Part shown: positions 27,074-36,521 of the stretch, piece by piece
Numbering within the stretch: the stretch's first letter is position 1
Layout of the letters: every line of letters starts with the position of its first letter
Source of the DNA: Burkholderiaceae bacterium
GTDB lineage: Bacteria; Pseudomonadota; Gammaproteobacteria; Burkholderiales; Burkholderiaceae_E
NCBI GenBank assembly: GCA_024711155.1
Contig: JANJTK010000193.1
Coordinates: 1 to 36,521, forward strand
DNA: 36,521 nt
Direction of reading: 5' to 3'
Translations under genes and position numbers: made by a program
The notes under the pieces: model-generated
Database searches by the model: none
What the model saw: only the letters and a program-made list of their open reading frames with translations
What the model was told of the DNA's origin: nothing

Positions 27074-29982
27074 CGCCGGCTCCCCGTGCCCGCGAACCAG
27101 GCCTGCATGCGCGGCCGCCGTGCGGCGCGCGTGCCGGGGGCGGGCGGCACCGGCTCGAACTGCGGCGACGTCTGCGCCGGCTCGGCGTCGTCGGCGCGAT
27201 AGATGCGCACCCTGACGTCGTACCAGGCGGCCTGGCCGGTGACCGGATCGGAGTTCGACACCGGGCCCTCGCCGCCGGCGCCCGGCAGTTCCTCCGAAAT
27301 CAGGTGGTTCAGCAGGAAGCCGCGCCGCGACTCGTTGGCGTCGGGCGCGAGGCCCCAGGCGCCCGAGGCCTTGCCGATCGCGTTCCAGGTCCAGACGGTG
27401 CCGGGCTCGACGGCCTCGGAATAGCCGGCCCGGCAGCGCACCCGACCCCACTGCGATTCGACCCACATCCAGCCGCCGTCCTCGATGCCGTGCGCGCGCG
27501 CGACCCGCGGGTTCACGTAAAGCACGTTCTCGGTGTGAATCTGCCGCAGCCACGCGTTCTGCGAATCCCACGAGTGGTACATCGCCATCGGCCGCTGCGT
27601 GACCGCGGCGAGCGGGTAGCGCGCGCGGTCGGTGCGCTGCGCCTCGAGCGGCTCGTAGTGGAAGGGCAGCGGATCGAAGAATTCATCGATGCGCCGCCGC
27701 AGCCGCTCGGGCGGCTTGCGCGACGCGCCCTTGCCGCGCGCGGCCAGGCGGAAGCGCTGCAGCACTTCCGAGTACAAGTGGACGAGGATCGGCTCGGCGT
27801 AGCGCGTGATGCGGTTGCGCTGCGACCACTCGAGGTAGCCCTTGTTCCAGTTGCGCATGTACTGGTACGACGGCGGCAGCTTGTAGTGGTAGACGCAGTC
27901 GTTCTGCGCGTACATCTCCCACTGGCGCGGATTGGGTTCGCCGCGCATGAACTTCTCTCCGCCCTTGCCGCGCCACCCCGCCAGGAACCCGATGCCCGAG
28001 CCCGGCTCGGTCTCGTAGTTGACGATGAAATCCGGGTAGTCGCGAAACTTGCGGCTGCCGTCGCGGCGCACGAAGGCCGGCAGCTTCAGGCGGCTGCCCA
28101 GCTCGATCAGCACTTCCTGGAACGGCTTGCACTCCCCGGTCGGCGGCAGCACCGGAATGCGCACCGAATCGACCGGGCCGTCGAACTCCGAGATCGGGCG
28201 ATCGAGCATCGACATCACGTCGTGGCGCTCGAGGTAGGTGGTGTCGGGCAGCACCAGGTCGGCGAACGCCGTGGTCTCGGACTGGAACGCGTCGGCCACG
28301 ACGATGAACGGAATCCGGTACTCGCCGTCCTCCCCGCGGTCGGTGAGCATCTGGCGCACGCTCGACGTGTTCATCGTCGAGTTCCACGCCATGTTCGCCA
28401 TGAACAGCATCAGCGTGTCGATCGGATACGGGTCGCCGCGCCACGCGTTGGTGATGACGTTGTGCATCAGCCCGTGCACCGACAGCGGGTACTCCCACGA
28501 GAACGCCTTGTCGATCCGGACCGGCTCGCCCGCCGCGTCGACGAACAGGTCGTCGGGCTCGGCGGGCCAGCCGAGCGCAAGTCCGTCGAGCGGGTGGCCA
28601 GGCTGCACCGCGAGCGGCGTGTTCGGCGACTTCGCGCACGGCGGAATCGGGCGCGGAAACGGCGCCTTGTGGCGGAAGCCGCCGGGGCGGTCGATCGTGC
28701 CCAGCAGCGACATCAGGATCGCCAGCGCGCGAATCGTGTGGAAGCCGTTCGAGTGCGCAGCGAGGCCGCGCATCGCGTGGAACGCCACCGGATTGCCGGT
28801 GACGGTGTCGTGTTCCTTGCCCCACGCGTCGGTCCACGCGATCGGCAGTTCGATGCGCTGGTCGCGCGCCGTGATGCCCATCTCGTGCGCGAGCCGGCGG
28901 ATGGTCGCGGCCGGAATGCCGGTGATGCCTGCCGCCCACTCCGGTGTGTAAGCCTCCACGCGCTCGCGCAGCAGCTGGAACGCGGGCTTGACCGGCGTGC
29001 CGTCGGGCAGCCTGAACTCGCCCAGCAGGTACGGATCGGCGCCCTCGGAATGCGTGACCACCGGGCGGTCGGTGACCCGGTCCCACCACAGCTTGTCCTG
29101 CGGGTCGTAGCAGTCTTCCTCGACCGGCACTTCGGTGCGCGCGAACAGGCCGAAACCGTCGTGCGACTCGTCCACGTCGACCAGCTGCCCGGCGTTGCTG
29201 TGTCGCACCAGGAAGTCGCGGTCGTACAGGCCGAGCGAGATGATCTCGTGGATCAGCGCGAGCAGCAGCGCGCCGTCGGTTCCGGGACGGATCGGCACCC
29301 ACTCGTCGGCGATGGCCGAGTAGCCGGTGCGCACCGGGTTGATCGAGATGAAGCGGCCGCCGGCGCGCTTGAACTTCGAGATCGCGATCTTCAGCGGATT
29401 CGAGTGGTGGTCCTCGGCGGTGCCGATCATCACGAACAACCGCGCGCGCTCGAGGTCGGGGCCGCCGAATTCCCAGAACGAGCCGCCGATCGTGTAGATC
29501 ATGCCGGCGGCCATGTTGACCGAGCAGAAGCCGCCGTGCGCGGCGTAGTTCGGCGTGCCGAACTGGCGCGCGAACAGGCCGGTGAGCGCCTGCATCTGGT
29601 CGCGCCCGGTGAAGAGCGCGAACTTCTTCGGATCGGCGGCGCGGATGCGCGCGAGGCGCTCCTCCAGCAGCGCGAACGCCTGCTCCCACGAGATCTCGTC
29701 GAACTGCCCGCTGCCGCGCTCGGCGCCGGGCTTGCGCAGCAGCGGCCTGGTCAGTCGCGCCGGCGAATACTGCTTCATGATGCCCGACGAGCCCTTGGCG
29801 CAGATCACGCCCTGGTTCAGCGGGTGCTCCGGATTGCCCTCGATGTAGCGCACCTCGCCGTTGCGCAGGTGCACCCGGATGCCGCATCGGCAGGCGCACA
29901 TGTAGCAGGTGGTGGTGCGGATCTCCGTGCCGGCGTCCGGCAGCGGCGCGCGGGCGGGATCGTGAATCGGCTCTGGTGGCAT
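27070..29982 (-). CDS. soeA: SoeA-like molybdopterin oxidoreductase, cytoplasmic sulfite dehydrogenase catalytic subunit
   Basis: 970 aa; TTCYMCACRCGIRVHLRNGEVRYIEGNPEHPLNQGVICAKG; no Tat signal; soeB and soeC follow. Confidence 0.88.
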   Translation of the reverse strand: MPPEPIHDPARAPLPDAGTEIRTTTCYMCACRCGIRVHLRNGEVRYIEGNPEHPLNQGVICAKGSSGIMKQYSPARLTRPLLRKPGAERGSGQFDEISWEQAFALLEERLARIRAADPKKFALFTGRDQMQALTGLFARQFGTPNYAAHGGFCSVNMAAGMIYTIGGSFWEFGGPDLERARLFVMIGTAEDHHSNPLKIAISKFKRAGGRFISINPVRTGYSAIADEWVPIRPGTDGALLLALIHEIISLGLYDRDFLVRHSNAGQLVDVDESHDGFGLFARTEVPVEEDCYDPQDKLWWDRVTDRPVVTHSEGADPYLLGEFRLPDGTPVKPAFQLLRERVEAYTPEWAAGITGIPAATIRRLAHEMGITARDQRIELPIAWTDAWGKEHDTVTGNPVAFHAMRGLAAHSNGFHTIRALAILMSLLGTIDRPGGFRHKAPFPRPIPPCAKSPNTPLAVQPGHPLDGLALGWPAEPDDLFVDAAGEPVRIDKAFSWEYPLSVHGLMHNVITNAWRGDPYPIDTLMLFMANMAWNSTMNTSSVRQMLTDRGEDGEYRIPFIVVADAFQSETTAFADLVLPDTTYLERHDVMSMLDRPISEFDGPVDSVRIPVLPPTGECKPFQEVLIELGSRLKLPAFVRRDGSRKFRDYPDFIVNYETEPGSGIGFLAGWRGKGGEKFMRGEPNPRQWEMYAQNDCVYHYKLPPSYQYMRNWNKGYLEWSQRNRITRYAEPILVHLYSEVLQRFRLAARGKGASRKPPERLRRRIDEFFDPLPFHYEPLEAQRTDRARYPLAAVTQRPMAMYHSWDSQNAWLRQIHTENVLYVNPRVARAHGIEDGGWMWVESQWGRVRCRAGYSEAVEPGTVWTWNAIGKASGAWGLAPDANESRRGFLLNHLISEELPGAGGEGPVSNSDPVTGQAAWYDVRVRIYRADDAEPAQTSPQFEPVPPAPGTRAARRPRMQAWFAGTGSRR

Positions 29983-30113
29983 CTGGGCTGGAGTGGGCCT
30001 GCGGCTCCGGTGCGGCGCACGGGACGTCTCCCTGTGCCCGGCAGGCGTTGCGATCGGCTCGATCGATCCGTCTGCGAGGCAGTGTAGGCGAACGCTGTCG
30101 ACGCCTCCATAAG

Positions 30114-30130
30114 CATTCCGGGGAGGGGTT
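30114..30130. promoter_or_regulatory. GC-rich box in the divergent soeA/narX intergenic region (site 4)
   Basis: CATTCCGGGGAGGGGTT; shares CAT(T)CCGGGGAG with the qmoA site; less symmetric than sites 1-3. Confidence 0.35.
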
Positions 30131-30201
30131 CATTATTCCTTTGGGGGATCGGCGTGTAAGATCGTGTCGGGGGGTCCCGGGAGGGGGCCTGTGGAGCAGC
30201 A

Positions 30202-31524
30202 ATGGGTGTCACCGAACCCGGAACGATCGATCGGGCGCAGCCGCCGGCGCAGGCGGCCGGCGCGCGTCCGCGCGAGCACGGCGCGCCCCCGCGCGAGACG
30301 GTCGTGCGCATCGTTCCGGAGACCGACGGGTCGGCCGCCGGCACGCTGACGGCGGTGCAGGCCGGCGGGCTCGCGGGGGCGCCGCAATCGACCCTCGACG
30401 CTTTCCTTGTCACCGTAGTCAGGCTGGCCGGCGCGCGCGGCGGCGCCGTGCGGGCGCTGACGCCCGAGGGCGACCGGCTGCGGCTGGTGGCGGCGTGGGG
30501 GCTGCCCGACGACGTCTGCGCGCGCGAGGCGCTGATCGGCCCCTGCGGCGTCTGCGGCGACGCGTTGAGCGGCGGCAACGTTCGCGTCGCCGACGATCCG
30601 GCGCGTTGCGGGAAGCTCGCCGTCGACAGTTTCTTCGAGAAGGTCTGCACCGGCACGGTCGCAGTGCCGCTCGAATACAAGGGGCAGTCGGTCGGCGTGT
30701 TCACGCTGTTCTTCGACGGCGTGCACGCGCTGCGCGGCGAGGTGATCCACCTGCTGCGCCCGGTCGGGCAGCTGTTCGGGCTGGCGCTGGAAAACGCGCG
30801 CCTCGAGCAGGAGAACCTGCAGGCGAGCCTGACGCACGAGCGCCAGACGATGGCTGCCGAACTTCACGACTCGCTGGCGCAGTCGCTGACCTTCGTGCGC
30901 ATGCGCATGCCGCTGCTGCAGGACGCGATCGGCCAGGGTGACGCGGCGCGCGCGCTCCGTTATTGCGGCGACGTCAACGACGAGCTCGGCAGCGCCAACC
31001 GGCGCATGCGCGAGCTGATCACGCATTTCCGCGCCGGCATGGACGCGCAGGGCCTGCAACGCGCGCTCGAGCAGGCGGCCGACACCTTCTACGAGCGCAC
31101 CGGCATCGCGCTCGACTTCGACTGCCGGGTGCCGCAGCTGCGGCTGGCGGCCGAAGTGGAGGTGCAGGTGTTCCACATCCTGCAGGAGGCGCTCGCCAAC
31201 GTGCGACGCCACTCGGGGGCAGCACGGGCGCTCCTGACCGTCGAACGCGACGGCTCGGAGCTGGTCTTCACGGTGGTCGACGACGGACGCGGCTTGCCGC
31301 CTGCGACGGGTGGCCGTGCAGGCGCCGGCCGCGCCAGTTTCGGCCTCGACATCATGCGCGAGCGCGCCGAGGCGATCGGAGCGCGAATCCGCTTCGACAA
31401 CGCCCCCGGCGCGGGTGCGCGCGTGGTGCTGCGCGTCGCGGCCGGCGAGCGTGGCGGGGCGGCGGGCCGCACGGCAACGGCGGGCAGCGCGACGACCGGA
31501 CCGGCGGAGGCGCGGCATGACTGA
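30202..31524 (+). CDS. NarX/NreB-like sensor histidine kinase (GAF, HisKA_3, HATPase), soluble
   Basis: H-box MAAELHDSLAQSLTFVRMRM, N-box EEALANVRRHSGA, G-box DDGRGL; GAF region with Cys cluster; no TM segments. Confidence 0.9.
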   Translation: MGVTEPGTIDRAQPPAQAAGARPREHGAPPRETVVRIVPETDGSAAGTLTAVQAGGLAGAPQSTLDAFLVTVVRLAGARGGAVRALTPEGDRLRLVAAWGLPDDVCAREALIGPCGVCGDALSGGNVRVADDPARCGKLAVDSFFEKVCTGTVAVPLEYKGQSVGVFTLFFDGVHALRGEVIHLLRPVGQLFGLALENARLEQENLQASLTHERQTMAAELHDSLAQSLTFVRMRMPLLQDAIGQGDAARALRYCGDVNDELGSANRRMRELITHFRAGMDAQGLQRALEQAADTFYERTGIALDFDCRVPQLRLAAEVEVQVFHILQEALANVRRHSGAARALLTVERDGSELVFTVVDDGRGLPPATGGRAGAGRASFGLDIMRERAEAIGARIRFDNAPGAGARVVLRVAAGERGGAAGRTATAGSATTGPAEARHD

Positions 31525-32221
31525 ACCGCTGCGCGTCGCGCTGATCGACGACCACGGGCTGTGCCGGCGCGGCCTCGGCGAGCTGCTCGAGGTGCGCGCC
31601 GGGATGAAGGTGGTCGCGACCACCGGGAACCCCGAGGAAGGGGTCGAGCTGATCGCGGCGCACCAGCCCGACCTGGCGGTGATCGACCTGCGGATGCCCC
31701 AGCTCGACGGGCTGCGGCTGCTGCGCGCGCTGCGCGACGCGGGATCGCAGGTGCCGGTGGTGATCCTCACCATGAGCGACTCGCGCGAGGACCTGTCGGC
31801 GGCGCTGCGCATGGGCGCGCGCGGCTACCTGCTGAAGGACATGGACCCGCAGGACGTCATCGACGCGATCGGACGCGCCGCGCGCGGCGAACTCGTGGTG
31901 GCGCCGGCGATGGCGGCCAAGCTCGCGGGCCTGCTCGAGGAGGGGCCGCAGCGTTCCGGCGGCGGGGCGTCGCTCGACCAGCTCACCGCGCGCGAGCGCG
32001 AAATTCTCGCGCAGGTCGCGCGCGGGTTGAGCAACAAGGCGATCGCGCGCGCGCTCGGGATCAGCCACGACACCGTCAAGCTGCACGTCAGGCACATCCT
32101 GTCGAAGCTGGGCTTCTCGTCGCGCGTCGAGGCGGCGGTATTCGCGATCGAGAACCGGATCGGCGACGGCGAACGGCGGGCGGCGGACGGACCGACCGCG
32201 CGCCTCGTGCATTCGCGCTAG
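31517..32221 (+). CDS. NarL/FixJ-family response regulator (REC + LuxR HTH)
   Basis: [75 protein letters not shown]. Confidence 0.94.
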   Translation: MTEPLRVALIDDHGLCRRGLGELLEVRAGMKVVATTGNPEEGVELIAAHQPDLAVIDLRMPQLDGLRLLRALRDAGSQVPVVILTMSDSREDLSAALRMGARGYLLKDMDPQDVIDAIGRAARGELVVAPAMAAKLAGLLEEGPQRSGGGASLDQLTAREREILAQVARGLSNKAIARALGISHDTVKLHVRHILSKLGFSSRVEAAVFAIENRIGDGERRAADGPTARLVHSR

Positions 32222-33063
32222 GAATCCGCCGGATCCGGGGTTCCTGCAGGCGCTCCGGCCGGCGCCCGGCCGGCCTGCTCGAACCACGCGAGCTTCTCGC
32301 GCAGCCGCACCACGTCGCCGACGATGATCAGCGTCGGCGGCGCGAGGCGCGCCTGCGCCGCGCGCTGCGCGAGCGTCTCGAGCGTTCCGGTGACGACGCG
32401 CTGGCCGGGCTGCGTGCCCTGCTGCACGATCGCGGCCGGCGTCGCGCCGGGCAGGCCGTGCTCGACGAGTTTCGCGCACAGCTCGGGCAGGCCCTGGAAG
32501 CCCATGTAGCACACCAGCGTCTGCCCCGGCCGCGCGAGCGCGGGCCAGTCGAGGTTCATGGTGCCGTCGCGCAGGTGGCCGGTCACGAGCAGGCACGAGT
32601 GCGCGTAGTCGCGATGCGTCAGCGGGATGCCTGCGTAGGCCGCCACGCCGGCCGCGGCGGTCACGCCGGGCACGACCTGGAAGCGGATGCCGTGCGCCGA
32701 CAGCGTCTCGATCTCCTCGCCGCCGCGGCCGAAGATGAACGGGTCTCCGCCCTTGAGCCGCACCACGCGGTGGCCGGCGCGCGCGAGATCGACCATCAGC
32801 TCGTTGATCGCCTCCTGGCGCATCGTGTGGCGGCTGCGCTCCTTGCCGACGTAGATCCGCTGCGCGGCGTCGCCGAGCAACGCCATGATCGCGGGCGACA
32901 CCAGGTTGTCGTACAGGATCACGTCGGCCTGCTGCATCAGGCGCAGCGCGCGCACCGTCAGCAGTTCGGGGTCGCCGGGGCCGGTGCCGACCAGCGCCAC
33001 TTCGCCCGCGGCCAGCGGCGCCGCCGGCGGGGGTAGCGGCAGATCTTCGGGCAGGGAGCTCAT
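32218..33063 (-). CDS. cobA: Uroporphyrinogen-III C-methyltransferase (SUMT)
   Basis: [77 protein letters not shown]. Confidence 0.95.
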   Translation of the reverse strand: MSSLPEDLPLPPPAAPLAAGEVALVGTGPGDPELLTVRALRLMQQADVILYDNLVSPAIMALLGDAAQRIYVGKERSRHTMRQEAINELMVDLARAGHRVVRLKGGDPFIFGRGGEEIETLSAHGIRFQVVPGVTAAAGVAAYAGIPLTHRDYAHSCLLVTGHLRDGTMNLDWPALARPGQTLVCYMGFQGLPELCAKLVEHGLPGATPAAIVQQGTQPGQRVVTGTLETLAQRAAQARLAPPTLIIVGDVVRLREKLAWFEQAGRAPAGAPAGTPDPADS

Positions 33064-34568
33064 CGCGTCGGTGCCGCGCGAACCGTCGAGGTCGCCGGGT
33101 GCGTCGCGGCGCCCGCGCGTGCCGACGCGGCGGCCACCGCATCGCGCCGGCGGCGCCCGGCGTCGCGCACGAACTCGACGAAGCGCGCGGGCCAGCGGTT
33201 GCCGCCGACGCTGCGCAGGTGGGTGTAGGAGGCGAGCACGTTGCGATGGACGATGCCGTCGCGCGCGCCGTCGATGCCGTGGCCGCGCAGGACCCGGTAA
33301 GCATAGCGCAGCCCGGGCGCGGCGTTCTCGAGCGTCGAGTGGTGGAACTCGTGTCCGCGCAGCGGCGCGGGCGGGTCGCCGGGCCACGGGAAGTCGCCGG
33401 TCTCCTCGAGCGCGACGTAGCCGCGACCGACCGCGCGCTCGCGCATCACGACGTCGGCCGGCAGCGCGCCGACCATCTCGTGGCGCTCGCCGCGCCACGA
33501 GATCGAACGCGCCAGGTACATCAGGCCGCCGCACTCGGCGTAGACCGGCAACCCGGCCTCGATGCGCTCGCGCAGCGCCGCGCGCAGCGTCCCGTTGGCC
33601 GACAGGCGCGGTGCGAGCGCCTCCGGGAAGCCGCCGCCGACGAACACGCCGTCGACTTCGGGCAGCGTCGGGTCGCGCAGCGTGTCGAACGGCACCAGCT
33701 GCGCGCCGGCGGCTTCGAGCGCCTCGAGGTCGCCGGCGTAGTAGAAGCCGAAGGCCTCGTCGCGCGCGATGCCGATGCGCACCGGCGCGTCCGCCGGTGC
33801 CGGTCCGACGGCGCTGCCGGCTGCTGTCGTGCGCGCGCCGGCGGGCGCCGCGGGTTGCCGCGCGGGCACGGCCGACCCGGCTCGCGCCGCCGGACCGACC
33901 ACGCGCAGCAGCGCGTCGAGGTCGAGCGACTCGGCGATCGCGCGCGCGATCGCGTCGATCACGTGCGCGGCCTCGCCTTGCTCGTTGCTGGGAACGAGTC
34001 CCAGGTGTCGTTCGGCGATCGCGAGCCGGGGATCGCTGCCGAGCGCGCCGAGCACCGGTACGTCGGTGTAGCGCTCGAGCGCCGCGCGCACGCGCGACTC
34101 GTGGCGGCTCCCGCCGACCCGGTTCAGCACCACGCCGGCGATGCGCACCCGCGGCTCGAACGCCTGGTAGCCGAGCACCAGGGGCGCGAGGCCGCGCGCG
34201 GTGCCGCGCGCGTCGAGCACGAGCACCGCCGGCAAGCCGAGCCGCTGCGCGAGCATCGCGTTGCTGTCGGAGCCGTCGGTGGCCGTGCCGTCGTGCAGCC
34301 CGAGGTTGCCTTCGACCAGCGTCGCATCGGCCCGGTCGGCGTGGCGCGCGAACGAGGCCGCGATCTCGTCCCATCCGCTCAGGTGCGGGTCGAGGTTGCG
34401 GCAGGCGCGCCCGGCGGCGAGGCCGAGCCACATCGGATCGATGTAGTCGGGGCCCTTCTTGAACGGCTGCACGCTCAGGCCGCGCGCGCGCAGCGCCGCG
34501 CACAGCCCGATCGAGACGGTGGTCTTGCCCGAGGAGCGGTGCGCTGCCGAGACCAGCCAGCGACTCAT
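33060..34568 (-). CDS. dsrN: DsrN (cobyrinate a,c-diamide synthase-like, siroheme amidation)
   Basis: [61 protein letters not shown]; between dsrP and SUMT gene. Confidence 0.92.
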   Translation of the reverse strand: MSRWLVSAAHRSSGKTTVSIGLCAALRARGLSVQPFKKGPDYIDPMWLGLAAGRACRNLDPHLSGWDEIAASFARHADRADATLVEGNLGLHDGTATDGSDSNAMLAQRLGLPAVLVLDARGTARGLAPLVLGYQAFEPRVRIAGVVLNRVGGSRHESRVRAALERYTDVPVLGALGSDPRLAIAERHLGLVPSNEQGEAAHVIDAIARAIAESLDLDALLRVVGPAARAGSAVPARQPAAPAGARTTAAGSAVGPAPADAPVRIGIARDEAFGFYYAGDLEALEAAGAQLVPFDTLRDPTLPEVDGVFVGGGFPEALAPRLSANGTLRAALRERIEAGLPVYAECGGLMYLARSISWRGERHEMVGALPADVVMRERAVGRGYVALEETGDFPWPGDPPAPLRGHEFHHSTLENAAPGLRYAYRVLRGHGIDGARDGIVHRNVLASYTHLRSVGGNRWPARFVEFVRDAGRRRRDAVAAASARAGAATHPATSTVRAAPTR

Positions 34569-34576
34569 CGCAGCCC

Positions 34577-35776
34577 TCAGCCGCCGTCGACGGCGGCGCC
34601 TGCGGGTGCCGGCGCGTCGTGCGGCGCGAAGTCGAGCACGCGCACGCCCACCAGCGTGATCAGGAACGCGGCCGCGACCCCGCCGACGCCGAGCAGCAGC
34701 TCCGGCAGCGACGGCGCGTACGGCGCGACCTGGCCGTCGAAGAAGCTCGAACTCACCGTGGCGCCCGGGAACAGTTCGAGCGGGAAGGCCTGGCCGCCGA
34801 TGATGAACACGTACAGCGCGCAGAACGCGCCGACGACGACGAGCACGCTGGCGAGGATCGACGTGCGCGGGTTCGAGGCGTCGCCGCCCCAGATCAGCGC
34901 CATCGGCGCGACGCTGCCCACCGCGACGAATCCGATCCACAGCAGCAGCGGGTAGACGCCGCCGTCGAGCAGCACGAAGCGCTCGAACTCGACCTGGCGG
35001 GCGAAGTACGCGTTGGTCAGGTGGTGCATCGCGACCAGGTAGAGCGTTGCGGCCACGAACACGCCCAGCAACCGCGTCATGCGACGCGTGACCTGCGCCG
35101 GCGGCGGCTGGCCGTTCCAGGCGCCGACTGCGGCCTGCGCGAGCAGGAACACCGCCAGGCCCCACGCGAACGACATCACGATGAACATCGGCGCGAGCAG
35201 CGCGGTGCCGTACGCCTGCCGCGCGACCAGGAAGCCGAAGATCGAGCCGGTGCCGGTGGTCAGCACGAGCCGCCAGACGAACGCGGCGAGGCCGGCCTTC
35301 TTCGAGTGCGGATGCATGCGCCGGTCCATCAGCGTCCACAGGTAGACCGCGACGATCGCCGCCATTCCCGAGTAGAGCAGCACGTTCCACGCGAACACCG
35401 AGCTCGGGTTGTAGTGCGTGGCGGCGACGATCATCCGGTCGGGGCGGCCGAGGTCGAGCATCAGCACCATCAGGCCGCCCGCGAGCATCGCCAGGCACAG
35501 CAGCCCCGACAGCGGGGCGCGCGCCTTGTACGGCGCCTTGCCGAACACCGACCCGATCGACGCGACGTTCAGGACGCCGGAGGCCGCGACGATCAGGAAG
35601 ATCGCGAACACATGCGGCAGGCCCCAGACGACGTGGTTGTTCATCCCCGTCGCGACGTGGCCCTCGGTCTCCATGTAGTGAGCGGCGCCCAGCCCGAGCG
35701 CCACCAGCGCGGCGCCGAGCGCCGCCAGCAGCCAGAAGCTGCGCGCCGGGGGCGAAGGTGCGATGCCTGCCTGCAT
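34577..35776 (-). CDS. dsrP: DsrP, NrfD/PsrC-family membrane subunit
   Basis: 399 aa polytopic; [64 protein letters not shown]; follows dsrO. Confidence 0.92.
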   Translation of the reverse strand: MQAGIAPSPPARSFWLLAALGAALVALGLGAAHYMETEGHVATGMNNHVVWGLPHVFAIFLIVAASGVLNVASIGSVFGKAPYKARAPLSGLLCLAMLAGGLMVLMLDLGRPDRMIVAATHYNPSSVFAWNVLLYSGMAAIVAVYLWTLMDRRMHPHSKKAGLAAFVWRLVLTTGTGSIFGFLVARQAYGTALLAPMFIVMSFAWGLAVFLLAQAAVGAWNGQPPPAQVTRRMTRLLGVFVAATLYLVAMHHLTNAYFARQVEFERFVLLDGGVYPLLLWIGFVAVGSVAPMALIWGGDASNPRTSILASVLVVVGAFCALYVFIIGGQAFPLELFPGATVSSSFFDGQVAPYAPSLPELLLGVGGVAAAFLITLVGVRVLDFAPHDAPAPAGAAVDGG

Positions 35777-35780
35777 GTCG

Positions 35781-36518
35781 TCAGATCCCGTGGTAGCGCA
35801 CGCCGGTGTCCAGGCGCAGGTCGTCGCGGATGCGCGTCGTCGCGACTTCGCGCACGCGCTTCGAGATCGCGCTGTCCGGGTCGTTCAGGTCGCCGAACAG
35901 GATCGCCTGCGTCGGGCACGACTCGACGCAGGCCGGCAGCCGGCCGCGGTCGACGCGGTGCACGCACATCGTGCAGCTCTCGACGCAGCCCTTGCCGCGC
36001 GGAACCTCGGGCTTCTGCTGCGTCAGCGGCTCGTGCACGAAGCTGCGCGCCTTGTACGGGCAGGCCATCACGCAATAGCGGCAGCCGATGCAGATGTGCC
36101 GGTCCACCAGCACGATGCCGTCGGCGCGCTTGAACGACGCGCCGGTCGGGCAGACGTCGACGCACGGCGGGTGCGCGCAGTGCTGGCACATGACGGGCGC
36201 GCTGGTGGCGCGGCCGCTCGCCTTGTCGCGGATCGCGACCTTGCGGATCCACTGCGAGTCGGTCGGCTTCGTGCCCCCCGACAGTCCGTTCTCGGCGTTG
36301 CACGCCTTGACGCACTCGCTGCAGTCGGGCGAGCAGCGGGTCGCGTCGACCAGCATGCCCCAGCGCACCTTCGACGACGCCGGCTCGCCAGCCGCGCGCG
36401 GGGCCTGCGCCGACGCGATCTCGACCAGCCGGATGCCGGGTGCGAGCAGCACGCCGGCGAGCCCCGCGCCGGCGGCCGCGAGCAGCGCGCGGCGCGCGCC
36501 GGAGTCGCGCTCGCTCAT
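35781..36518 (-). CDS. dsrO: DsrO, periplasmic ferredoxin subunit with Tat signal
   Basis: Twin-Arg N-terminus SGARRALLAAAGAGLAGVLLAPG; CVKACNAENG, CQHCAHPPCVDVCPTGAS, CIGCRYCVMACPYKAR, CTMCVHRVD clusters. Confidence 0.93.
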   Translation of the reverse strand: MSERDSGARRALLAAAGAGLAGVLLAPGIRLVEIASAQAPRAAGEPASSKVRWGMLVDATRCSPDCSECVKACNAENGLSGGTKPTDSQWIRKVAIRDKASGRATSAPVMCQHCAHPPCVDVCPTGASFKRADGIVLVDRHICIGCRYCVMACPYKARSFVHEPLTQQKPEVPRGKGCVESCTMCVHRVDRGRLPACVESCPTQAILFGDLNDPDSAISKRVREVATTRIRDDLRLDTGVRYHGI

Positions 36519-36521
36519 GGC

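Noticed and set aside
27304-30087. 927-aa + strand frame antisense to soeA
   Set aside because: Low-complexity Arg/Val/His-rich translation, shadow of the soeA codon pattern.

Overview
High-GC window, probably from a betaproteobacterial-type sulfur oxidiser, dense in dissimilatory sulfur-oxidation genes. From left to right: (1) + strand suf Fe-S genes (sufD, sufS, sufU, sufT); (2) - strand VIT1-family protein and three lipoproteins; (3) + strand sulfur-relay cluster: a DsrC/TusE-family protein with no cysteines, tusA, dsrE2, an HTH-less S24-fold protein and a conserved hypothetical; (4) - strand carbon-catabolism operon (acyl-CoA dehydrogenase, aminoglycoside-phosphotransferase-like kinase, AhpD/CMD-Rieske fusion, 74-aa ORF) divergent from a GntR regulator; (5) small hypothetical and YfcE-like phosphoesterase; (6) + strand qmoA-qmoB-hdrC-hdrB; (7) Uma2-family gene; (8) - strand soeABC-sat-aprBA, with a YkgJ-type protein gene after the apr terminator; (9) divergent + strand NarX/NarL-like two-component system; (10) - strand dsrO-dsrP-dsrN-cobA, the tail of a dsr operon entering from the right edge. 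The main unlabelled signal is a family of short GC-rich inverted repeats (TACCC-N4/5-GGGG-type), similar to NarL/FixJ-family boxes. They lie upstream of the dsrC-like gene, tusA and qmoA, with a related, less symmetric copy between soeA and narX. This may be a local sulfur-oxidation regulon controlled by the narXL-like pair. No RNA genes, CRISPR arrays or mobile elements were recognised. All product calls come from reading motifs in the translations; no database search was run.
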